Below, in pieces: positions 10,655-22,000 of a stretch of 64,000 bases of DNA. The first letter of the stretch is position 1. Each line of letters opens with the position of its first letter. Origin of the DNA: Mesostigma viride (taxonomy: Eukaryota > Streptophyta > Mesostigmatophyceae > Mesostigmatales > Mesostigmataceae); NCBI GenBank assembly GCA_009746045.1, contig RPFO01000076.1, positions 3,484,420-3,548,419 of the forward strand, in the 5' to 3' direction. A model generated the notes under the pieces. It did not search any database. It saw only the letters and a program-made list of their open reading frames with translations, and was not told where the DNA came from. The position numbers and the translations under genes are program-made.

Positions 10655-11215
10655 TCTTCACGTCCCAGTCTTCATGTGACAGTCCTGGTCTTCACGTCTT
10701 CACGTCTTCACGTCTTCACGGCTTCACGTCTTCACGGCTTCACGACTTCACCTGAACTTGCGGCGTATCGTATCTTTGATACCTTGCATGCACGTCTTCA
10801 CGTCTTCACGTCTTCACCGCGTCTTCACCTGTCTTCACCACGTCTTCACGTCTTCACGTCTTCACGTCTTCACGGCTTCACGGCTTCACCTGAACACCTG
10901 AACTTCACCTGAACTTGCCGTATCGTGTCTTCACGTACGTCTTCACGTCTTCCCGTCTTCACGTCTTCACGTCTTCACCGCGTCTTCACCTGTCTTCACC
11001 ACGTCTTCACGGCTTCACGTCTTCACGTCTTCACGGCTTCACCTGAACACCTGAACTTCACCTGAACTTGCCGTATCGTGTCTTCACGTCTTCACGTCTT
11101 CACGTCTTCACGTCTTCACGTCTTCACCGCGTCTTCACCTGTCTTCACCACGTCTTCACGGCTTCACGGCTTCACGTATTCACGGCTTCACCTGACCACC
11201 TGAACTTTGCGTATC
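10655..11215. repeat. 8-bp minisatellite (ACGTCTTC)n with higher-order pattern
   Basis: The core unit ACGTCTTC is repeated with interspersed CGGCTTC and CCTGTCTTC variants. Longer blocks ending in 'cctgaacttgccgtatcgtgtcttcacg' recur roughly every 130-170 bp. Open frames here (Ser/Arg/Leu/His-rich) are by-products. Confidence 0.8.
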
Positions 11216-12084
11216 GTATCTTTGATACATTGCATCATTTGCATGCCTTGGAGCTGCACGTCGTCAAGCAGTGTCACCCAGTTCCCGCTTGATTCAAATG
11301 CACTTCGCGCTTGAATTCGTGACTTCGCCCCGCTCAAGGTGGAAAGAATGATGGGCACTAGCCACGGGAACTATGCCCGATGCTGATAGCCGAAGCGATG
11401 ACATGGACGAATTGATTGATTTGTGTTATGCCGGGGACGATTGTAGAAAATGGGTGCTAGGAAAGAAATCTGGTGCCATGAAAGTAGATTTTTTGGCCGG
11501 TGCAAACCACCAATGCGCCGGCCGATGTGGCAAGGTCCTGCACGGCATCTGTACGCATATTTTCAGGCACGCAGACGACGGTGACGGCACGGAATGGCAA
11601 TGCTCTGACTGCGGCGGCCCTCCACGATGCCAGCCGTGCGCCACGCTCGAGCAGCCAGGGCACACTAGCAACATTAAGCCCACGGAGCCTTCCACTATCA
11701 GCCCAGAGTGCCCGGATGTTTCGTTTCGCACGCCCGTCACCGAGGATGACCTGACTTTCGATGATGATGGCGGTTGTGATGATGAAGCTGCAGGGGCAGA
11801 GGATGACTTCCATCATGATGGGGCTGCAAATGCGACAAACGAGAAAGATTCCGCGATGTCTCCTCAGCGTCCTGCCGACGAGCATGGTCATTCAAACCCG
11901 GGTTTGGGGCTGGACGCCACTAAGGAGGCTGTGTTCTTTTCCCCTCTACCTGAGGCCGGCGTTCCTGAAAAGCGGGACGATGGCACGCCGGTCCCTACTG
12001 CAAGCTCTTTTAGCCGCAGTGGACCGATGGCACTGTCTGTCGTGGAAATTTCTGGCTGGGATACCCTCGGGGTGGTGGGGGGGG

Positions 12085-13713
<1,629 letters not shown>

Positions 13714-13719
13714 ATCAGA

Positions 13720-14221
13720 GGTCACCCCAGGTTATCCCCTGACCCCTTGGTCAGCTCCCAACCTTTCCTTGGGAACTTGGTGCTAGATTAAAGTCAAGGC
13801 ACATTACCTAGTCCAATGGCTGGGATTAAAGGATGCCAAGAACGTACTATTGTGAGTTCCTGATCTTTTACAGTTATCACAGGCGCCCGTTCTTATGGCA
13901 CCCGCCTTGGCCAGCCTTTCCCTTTTATGCTCAAAGAGACTCAGGTAGCACCCATGCAAATACTGCCTTATTGGGGAGCCCATGTCTTCACTGGGTGTTA
14001 AGCCCAGGAATCACTCATGCCAGGCTGTGGCTCTGCCGGGGAATTGAACCCCACCCCAATATCCAGGTTTAGAGGTGACCTGGAACTTTGAACAAGACAA
14101 ACATTACAACCAGGTGAACAACATGAGAAGGACATGATTATGTTTTATTCAAGCACTATATAACCCCGAATGTGGCTCCCTGGCAACCATGTCCCACATG
14201 GTCACACAACCAGGTTCTTTA
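13720..14221. other. non-coding stretch with a tRNA 3'-end-like sequence
   Basis: No supportable gene. At 14026-14050 the plus strand reads TGGCTCTGCCGGGGAATTGA and continues ACCCC. Reverse-complemented, it resembles a tRNA T-arm plus acceptor end with CCA. This is what a primer-binding site downstream of a 5' LTR, or a SINE fragment, would look like. A TG-start candidate exists near 13635, but no second LTR copy was found, so neither is established. Confidence 0.25.
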
Positions 14222-14456
14222 TTAGCAACAGGTTGAAACAAGCACTAGAAAACATACGTACAGCAACCTGTAAGAACCAACATTCGGGTTGCCCTTGCAT
14301 GGCCTAACTGTTTGAGGCCAAAGGCGTCGACTTAAGTCCTGGCGACTCTTCTGCCCTGGCAGGTGTTGCTGCGGCTGCACTGACTGGTGCCGGGCTCCAC
14401 TCGTGGGATTCGATCTGGGCCGGGCCTCATTCTCCCCAACCCGTTCCATCCGCTGG

Positions 14457-14720
14457 TTAAAACTCAGCCTGCATTCGCTGCGGCTGGTATTCCTCCCTAT
14501 TATTATCCATCCTATCGTCTCCTCGTGGCCTTCGCGACTCACGGGAGGTACTAGCCAGCTCACCTGGGTGACCTACAGGACTGCCTTGCTGGTAGGACGA
14601 GCCCTGTTGTGATACCTCATGTACCTGGTACTCTGGGCTGCCCTGCCTATCCAAGTCTACACCTCCATCCTCGGAATGACTCCTAGCCGTGCCGCGTACC
14701 TTCTTTTTACCCCGCGGCAT
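14457..14720 (-). CDS. small basic protein, possibly retroelement Gag-like
   Basis: An ATG at 14720 opens 88 codons starting MPRGKKKVRGTARSHSEDGG, hydrophilic and rich in Gln, Arg and Ser, with no cysteines. It lies downstream of the Caulimo_VI-like ORF on the same strand. Both are richer in A/T codons than the surrounding GC-rich genes. A highly basic start followed by a disordered tail is common in Gag-type proteins, but this is only a comparison of character. It could also be an exon fragment. Confidence 0.3.
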   Translation of the reverse strand: MPRGKKKVRGTARSHSEDGGVDLDRQGSPEYQVHEVSQQGSSYQQGSPVGHPGELASTSRESRRPRGDDRMDNNREEYQPQRMQAEF

Positions 14721-14966
14721 GTTTACCAGTACCACATCCACAAGAGAATGAAGGAAGGAGAGAGGAAGAAGGAGGAAAATGCCTTCACGCCCACAAGCAA
14801 TCAACCAAGCGACTGCCCTACGTTATTCTGCTGATGTCAGCTATTATACAGTAAGCTATAATTAGTACTCTACTCCTCTAGAAACTAGGTGGCTGCCTAG
14901 GTGGGGTGCTGACAGTGAGTTGGCTGAACGTGACTGTGACAGCCTGTGTGTCCCCCGTCCTGCTCT

Positions 14967-15302
14967 CTACTGTTGCACTATTGGGTGCACAGCTACGACC
15001 CTAGGCATTGGGCGAGTCCTAATCTCCTGAGGTGGTGCCTCTACGTGCAAGCCTACTGGACGTGTAATGTATTCCTGGATAAACCTATCTGCTTCCCATG
15101 CTGTCTTGAATCCCTTAAAGATAGCCCTATGCCTATCCACTATATAGCTCTTGCAGTCTACCCAGCTATAGAAAATACCTACTTTCCCTGTGCCTCCATC
15201 ATGTGCCACAGCATAGTAAAGTTGCCTAGATACATCACTATCCCAACCCCCAAGTGCTCCATTATTATATCTAATATTATTTCTATTATTACTATTAGCC
15301 AT
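14967..15302 (-). CDS. small protein with viroplasmin/RNase H1 N-terminal-type domain
   Basis: ATG at 15302 opens 111 codons. After an Asn-rich start, residues ~28-75 read LYYAVAHDGG ... GIFYSWVDCKSYIVDRHRA, then IFKGFKTAWEADRFIQEY. The pattern Y-A-V ... G-I-[FY]-x-S-W-x-D-C-K ... F-K-x-F-x-T-x-x-E-A is that of the Caulimo_VI (viroplasmin) fold, which also forms the N-terminal hybrid-binding domain of eukaryotic RNase H1 and occurs in some retroelement proteins. Here it stands alone, with no RNase H catalytic motifs nearby. Codons are AT-richer than neighbouring genes. It might bind RNA/DNA hybrids. I do not call it a viral insertion, because no other viral gene is present. Confidence 0.55.
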   Translation of the reverse strand: MANSNNRNNIRYNNGALGGWDSDVSRQLYYAVAHDGGTGKVGIFYSWVDCKSYIVDRHRAIFKGFKTAWEADRFIQEYITRPVGLHVEAPPQEIRTRPMPRVVAVHPIVQQ

Positions 15303-15309
15303 CACACAT

Positions 15310-16680
15310 GTCGTCTATTGCCAGCAGACAGAGATAGAAAAGAGAAAGGAACCTTTTCACCTCTGGTGTGTGACCTGTCACAGGGGGGGGGATGCCAACT
15401 GGCTCTAATCTCAATCACTATCACAGAAATCAGGAGCTTCGCGCTCCTAATTCCATACAAGAGGGTAGCCTCCGTGATAACTGCCCGCCTTTTCGCAAGG
15501 ACGAAGCCACGGAAACCACCCTACCAGCGCCCACAGCTTTCGCAGCCAGGACGCTAGTCACAGTACGTCACAGGAAACGACAATTCACAAACAAAACAAG
15601 GATGGGCGCACATATCCTCACCTCCTACGCGTGCAGGCAAGAGGGACGGAGCAAGGCGGTTGCCTGCAAGCGACTACCACATACTGCATGACAAAACGTA
15701 CCTTGACGTTGCTCAGCCGACGTTCCTCCCTGGCTTGTGGCGCCGATTCCTTGTGTGGTGCAGAGCCGAGCTCCCCGTCGGTGCCCAGTCGACAGGAGAT
15801 GCTTCTAAGCCCTACACTATGACCGCCCTTTCAGCTAGACGATGCCGCCGTTCACCACAGCCAGTTTCCCAGGCTGGCGGGTCGAACTCGGCTTTCTATC
15901 TCGCTAAATATTGGGCCGGCCCTGCGCAGGCCCTGCGCTATTAAGAATGCACCTTGCGGCTTAAACACAAGGGCTCTTCGCGAGCACCTGTGGAAAACCT
16001 CTAGAACTACCTCCGATCCAGTGTTACATCCCGAGCCGGATGGTGCGAAAGATCTAATCTAGTATAAGGTGCAGTTTAATCAGCCGGCATAGCCGCGCAT
16101 CCGCGTACCGCTATAGCAAGCAAAGATCACAGTAAATTGACTAACTGAGCCGCGGTTTATCCTCAGCTAGGCCTTATAGCATGATTAATTAATCTAGCTA
16201 TATAACACGGCATGTCATGAGGCAAATGACATCCGGATTAGTGCCCCTTGGTCTGAGAGAGTCGTCAACACTTGTTTCATTAATCATCAAACCAAAAAGA
16301 GCGAGTCCATCGTCCTCAGACCAATTTCACCTAGCTGCGCTAACAAGCTGGCAAGTTGGTGTGCAGGCGCGCCGACATGCGCGCCGATCTTCCAGATACT
16401 GCCGTCAAGCCCCAATAGTTTCTGTCTGACGTCTAGGGCCGGCCCGGCCCCTAGAAGATCTCGTACTTCTGGCTAGGCCCAAAATAACTGGTCCGAAATA
16501 CACAAAGTACATACCAAATAAACACACAAAGTCCCGAACTTAGGACAAATTCCCAAATAAGTCCCGAATTGAGTCCTATAGTCCGGCGGACTATGAAAGC
16601 GAGCTATAGAAAGTCCCAAACGAATAACAAATGACTTTCGACTTATTTATTGAAGGCATTGTTACGCCCATACAAAGGTC
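15310..16680. other. intergenic, no gene seen
   Basis: Open frames up to ~200 codons exist (for example through 14946-15557), but they are antisense to the Caulimo_VI ORF or low-complexity. No repeat array or RNA gene was noticed. Confidence 0.35.
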
Positions 16681-16689
16681 TGGGCCGTA

Positions 16690-17180
16690 ACATTGACCTC
16701 AGTGTCGTCTAAGAGGCGGAGTGGGGGCGGGGGCCCGGCCGCATGCCGAGAGCCAGGGCCTCCGGTTTGGGGCTGATTTCTAGACCAACAGCCCGAGCCT
16801 CAAGCGCCAGGCAGTCCAGCCAAAGTTGGGCAGACTCCGGCTTCTTGATGAGCCTGATGTCGTCGGCATAAATGAGGTCAGCTAGTAAATTCTGCCTGTT
16901 GGTCGGCCCCCCTTGCCCCAAGCTCGTTCGTAATCACTAGGCCAAGGGCACGGCCTGCAATGCTAGCAAAGGGGGCACGTGCCTGGCGCATAACATAATC
17001 CACTACAATAATAAACAGGTCAACGGCGACAGGACGCAACCCTGCCAGACGCCGGTCTGCAGTGGACATGGCGGGGTAAAGCCATGTTGAGTGCGCACCG
17101 AAGTGGTCGACCCCTCATACAGCGTGTGGATGACGGTAATCAGGGGAGTGGGGACGCGAGCGCGAGCAAGGACAGCCCAT
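16690..17180 (-). pseudogene. LINE reverse transcriptase fragment with YADD
   Basis: The minus strand encodes, with frame changes, HTLYEGSTTSV, GVWQGCVLSP, LFIIVVDYVMRQARA and then LADLIYADDIRLIKK. These are the palm motifs of a non-LTR reverse transcriptase, with catalytic YADD, closely related to the LINE at 44.5 kb. The piece ends near 16700. A TTAATTAATTAA tract separates it from the pieces upstream. Confidence 0.7.
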
Positions 17181-17239
17181 TAATTAATTAATTAATAGAC
17201 ACGTGAGCATAAGCACTCAGTGGGAGGGGAACATGGGAT

Positions 17240-18330
17240 GGAATGGATGGTATAAGCTATCTAGGTCCTAGTTACAGGGGTGTGGGCACCGCGGCCCGAA
17301 TCGCTATGAATGCCATATGCTGTCACACGCGGAGCCCCCACAGGCTTTGGGGTGGTCTCCTTCATCACTACTTGCCATCTATCCTTGCGCACCATCTGCC
17401 TCCATATTACAGACAAACCAGGAGGCTGCCCGGGGGTGAGCCCGTCACGTCTAGTGTAGCACATGTCCATGCCGAGTCTATCACGAAAAGTCTACGGGTG
17501 GCGGCCCTGCCGCGCGCGGCCGGGGGCACGCCAGGTGAGGACATATCGCCCAGGCTGGGCGGGCTTGGTGCCAGCTAGTCTATCGGAGGTATCTACCTGA
17601 TCTGTGCGGGCCAGGTGCCCGGCTAGGCCCAGGCGCCTGTGCCTAATAATGTGGGAAACATAGGGCAAATCAGCGTACAAATCCTCATTACTAATTAATG
17701 TGCAAACCAAAGGGGATGTTAAGGGCCTTGCGCAGCATCTTGGTGACGGCGCCGTCGAGTCGTTGCTCCAGCTCCTGCATCAATGTCCACGTCTCGGCGC
17801 CGTAGGCAGGACAGCCCATAGAGCGGCCCAGAGGACAGAATCAAAAGCCTTGATGAAGTCGACGAAGATCAGGATGGCGGGAAACTCACCAGGCTGCAGG
17901 AGAGCGATTTCCTCGAAGAGGCGGCGCGCGACGAAGATGGCCATGACGGTGTTGCGCCCCGGACGAAAGCCAATTCGACTCTCCCCAAGGTGCATGACAG
18001 TTGAGAGCAGAACGAAGGCGGTTGAGGATCATGCGCATGAACAACTTGAGTGTGGCGCTCTGGATGCAGACTCCGCGGTAGTTGGCGGGGTCGTCAGGGG
18101 AACCTTTGTTTTTGTACAGCATTATACGGTAGCTGTGCTGCCACTCAGGAATTGGCGGCGCATCGGCAAGCAGGATCCAGTTGCAGACGTCAAGCAGGAA
18201 CCCCGTGAGCGCCGTCAGTTTAATCACCGGGGCGGGGAGCTGGTCAGGGCCAACGGCGGCGTAGAAGCGGAGTTGCTAGGCGGCGGTGCTCAGCTCAAGC
18301 TCGGTGAACGGCGGTAGCTCGACGCTCGTT
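17240..18330 (-). pseudogene. LINE remnant: RT N-half fused by deletion to C-terminal domain
   Basis: From 18227 down the minus strand reads SYRIMLYKNKGSPDDPANYR and GVCIQSATLKLFMRMILNRL, then in another frame FRPGRNTVMAIFVARRL and FVDFIKAFDSVLWAALW. Next comes AYGAETWTLMQELEQRLDG, which belongs ~200 residues further on in intact relatives. The YADD-containing middle is therefore missing; a fragment of that type lies downstream at 16.7-17.2 kb. The C-terminal part (17710-17260) contains HRRLGLAGHLARTDQVDTS and GLSVIWRQMVRKDRWQVV. Multiple frameshifts show it is dead. Confidence 0.7.
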
Positions 18331-19011
18331 ACGGTCGGCCAGGGGTTCCGTCAGGGCCGGGTACGTGTAGTCCTGCTCAGCGGCGGGCGGCATGGGCGGC
18401 GCAGGGACGCCTGCAGGCGCCAGGCGTGCGGCCGCCAGAGGGCCAAGCGGCGGAGGCGGCGGGGGGGCGCCGAGCAGCCGGGACTGGGAGGAATACCACT
18501 CGCCAAGCTGCGGTGAGCCAGAGAGCGTCCGCGGCGCCGGCTGCGGTGCCGCCGGCTGGCCGTTGGGCGTGACGCAGGCGGGTCCAGGCGTACTTGCCGT
18601 GCTGGTCCATGAGGGGGCCGAAGTACTCGCGGACTATGGAGGTCCTCCTGCTCCTTGGTCGCCTGCCGGATGGCCGAGTGGTAGGAACTAGAGATAGCTA
18701 CATTCATCCACCCCATCCCATAAACATTTCCCTGAGGACTTGTGCTCACGTGATGCAGTTACGTGTAAATTAATCAATTAACTACTACTATTTAATTAAC
18801 TACCCTAGTCCTTCCACAACGCTGGATCGCCATGCGACCAGGAATAGTTGTCTCACTTAATGAGTTGTCCGTGCCCAAACAAATCATGTTGACGCTGCTT
18901 GGCAGCGGCTTCTGAACAACGTGCGTGCACAAGCAGGCTGCTTATTATTTACACTACCCGCACTCTACCAATGACACTGCAAAAATTTTTGTCGACCCCT
19001 TTACAACATCT
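18331..19011. other. LINE upstream region and AT-rich spacer
   Basis: 18350-18620 on the minus strand encodes EYFGPLMDQHGKYAWTRL and a low-complexity stretch that is probably the decayed pre-RT part of the same LINE. 18750-19011 is AT-rich, with no gene seen; it should include the 3' UTR of the uracil phosphoribosyltransferase gene. Confidence 0.4.
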
Positions 19012-22000
19012 TCACTCGCTGCCGGTGTTGAAGCACCGGTCCCCACAGTCACCTAGCCCTGGGATAATGAACCTGAATGAGCACGCACGGCATGCACAGC
19101 ATGTTTGTCGTCTCAGTTTATGAAACCAACAGGGCATAAGTCTGAGTGTAGCACCAAGGGGTGTGGGGTGTGTGGGGGGGAAGCCTTGCACTAAAATGCT
19201 GCCAAGAAAACCAAACAGGGAGTGAAGCCATAACAGTACACGGCATGTGTGTGTGCGGGGGAGGGGGGGGGGGGGGAAAGGAAGTAGAAAACAGGCGCGT
19301 AGCCCTACAGCACATAATGAGGGTAGACTGAGATGAAAGATGAAAGAATTGCACGGAGGCTGTCCTCCCATTTTCTTGTCATTGTGGCAGGATTCTGTAC
19401 TTGCAGACAATGTCCCCCCGTATTGGTGGACAAATACAATAGAAAAAAATAATAAAGAAGGAATAAGGCAGAAGGCAGAAGGAAGACGGGAGAAGGCAGA
19501 GGGCAGAGGGCAGAGGGCAGAAGGCAGAAGGCAAAAGGCAGAAGGCAGAAGGCAGAAGGAAGACGGGAGAAGGCAGAGGGCAGAGGGCAGAGGGCAGAGG
19601 GCAGAGGGCAGAGGGCAGAGGGCAGAGGGCAGAGGGCAGAGGGCAGAGGGCAGAGGGCAGAGGGCAGAGGGCAGAGGGCAGAGGGCAGAAGGCAGAAGAG
19701 GGCAGAGGGCAGAGGGCAGAGGGCAGAGGGCAGAGGGCAGAGGGCAGAGGGCAGAGGGCAGAGGGCAGAGGGCAGAGGGCAGAGGGCAGAGGGCAGAGGG
19801 CAGAGGGCAGAGGGCAGAGGGCAGAGGGCAGAGGGCAGAGGGCAGAGGGCAGAGGGCAGAGGGCAGAGGGCAGAGGGCAGAGGGCAGAGGGCAGAGGGCA
19901 GAGGGCAGAGGGCAGAGGGCAGAGGGCAGAGGGCAGAGGGCAGAGGGCAGAGGGCAGAGGGCAGAGGGCAGAGGGCAGAAGAGGGCAGAGGGCAGAGGGC
20001 AGAAGGCAGAAGAGGGCAGAGGGCAGAAGAGGGCAGAAGAGGGCAGAGGGCAGAGGGCAGAGGGCAGAGGGCAGAGGGCAGAGGGCAGAGGGCAGAGGGC
20101 AGAGGGCAGAGGGCAGAGGGCAGAGGGCAGAGGGCAGAGGGCAGAGGGCAGAGGGCAGAGGGCAGAGGGCAGAGGGCAGAGGGCAGAGGGCAGAGGGCAG
20201 AGGGCAGAGGGCAGAGGGCAGAGGGCAGAGGGCAGAGGGCAGAGGGCAGAGGGCAGAGGGCAGAGGGCAGAGGGCAGAGGGCAGAGGGCAGAGGGCAGAG
20301 GGCAGAGGGCAGAAGGCTGAAGGCTGAAGGCTGAAGGCTGAAGGCTGAAGGCAGAAGGCAGAAGGCAGAAGGCAGAAGGCAGAAGGCAGAAGGCAGAAGG
20401 CAGAAGGCAGAAGGCAGAAGGCAGAAGGCAGAAGGCAGAAGGCAGAAGGCAGAAGGCAGAAGGCAGAAGGCAGAAGGCAGAAGGCAGAAGGCAGAAGGCA
20501 GAAGGCAGAAGGCAGAAGGCAGAAGGCAGAAGGCAGAAGGCAGAAGGCAGAAGGCAGAAGGCAGAAGGCAGAAGGCAGAAGGCAGAAGGCAGAAGGCAGA
20601 AGGCAGAAGGCAGAAGGCAGAAGGCAGAAGGCAGAAGGCAGAAGGCAGAAGGCAGAAGGCAGAAGGCAGAAGGCAGAAGGCAGAAGGCAGAAGGCAGAAG
20701 GCAGAAGGCAGAAGGCAGAAGGCAGAAGGCAGAAGGCAGAAGGCAGAAGGCAGAAGGCAGAAGGCAGAAGGCAGAAGGCAGAAGGCAGAAGGCAGAAGGC
20801 AGAAGGCAGAAGGCAGAAGGCAGAAGGCAGAAGGCAGAAGGCAGAAGGCAGAAGGCAGAAGGCAGAAGGCAGAAGGCAGAAGGCAGAAGGCAGAAGGCAG
20901 AAGGCAGAAGGCAGAAGGCAGAAGGCAGAAGGCAGAAGGCAGAAGGCAGAAGGCAGAAGGCAGAAGGCAGAAGGCAGAAGGCAGAAGGCAGAAGGCAGAA
21001 GGCAGAAGGCAGAAGGCAGAAGGCAGAAGGCAGAAGGCAGAAGGCAGAAGGCAGAAGGCAGAAGGCAGAAGGCAGAAGGCAGAAGGCAGAAGGCAGAAGG
21101 CAGAAGGCAGAAGGCAGAAGGCAGAAGGCAGAAGGCAGAAGGCAGAAGGCAGAAGGCAGAAGGCAGAAGGCAGAAGGCAGAAGGCAGAAGGCAGAAGGCA
21201 GAAGGCAGAAGGCAGAAGGCAGAAGGCAGAAGGCAGAAGGAAGGAGGAAGAAAGAGCGAGGCTCATACCCCTTGTCGTTGACCTCTGAGTCTAGCATGGC
21301 TGCGTACACCCTCATCCTGCAGGGCAAAGGATGGCAACACAAACAGTAACAGGCAAGTCACTGCCAGACCCATATCAGCATCAATATGCGCGGTGTTGTC
21401 TGAAATGAACAGCATGAAACAAACTAAATAAGAAAGGGGATTTTATTCATTGGAAATGATTTTGGGGCGGGCTTGGAACTCCTATGACAGTGAATTGCAT
21501 CAAAATGCTGGAAGAAACACAAGCGTACGCAAACACACACACAGTGCCATGATTTCAAAGCATTTGATCCTGCTCATCTTATTCACCGGTCATCTTATTC
21601 ACTTACCCAGGGTACTTCTTGCTCATCTTGTTCAGCGCTGGCGGCGCCGCTAGGACCGAAATCTGAAGAAGCACAGCAGCACGTCACGATGAATGAAAGC
21701 AAAGACACATGCACCATTAATAATTACGTCTGATGAGACAGATGGCAGAGAACACGCAACCGCAAGGGGGCCGAAAGTATCCTTCATGCGAACGAATCAA
21801 ATCATGCTGACGTCGCCTTCATGCATGCGCACACATCCGCACACATCCGCCAATTTTTCAAGCGCTTGAGCATGCAGGCACCGTCAAGCCAGTCGCCCCC
21901 CTTCCCCCCCCCCATTTCTTCACACACAGATCCTGCGCCTCCCCCGCCCCCTTTCCCCCCCCCCTATTTCTTCACACACAGATCCTGCGCCTCCCCCGCC

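Noticed and set aside
13980-14060. tRNA gene on the minus strand
   Set aside because: A T-arm/acceptor-like sequence is present, but no matching 5' acceptor strand or anticodon arm at the right distance.
14967-15302. Integrated caulimovirus
   Set aside because: Only a Caulimo_VI-type domain is present, with no capsid, movement or polymerase genes; the domain also occurs in RNase H1 and retroelements.
19012-21342. Minus-strand frames of 650-780 codons rich in Pro-Ser-Ala-Phe-Cys-Leu
   Set aside because: Pure products of the 7-bp intronic repeat; only the flanking UPP exons at 21316-21269 and 19072-19012 are real coding sequence.
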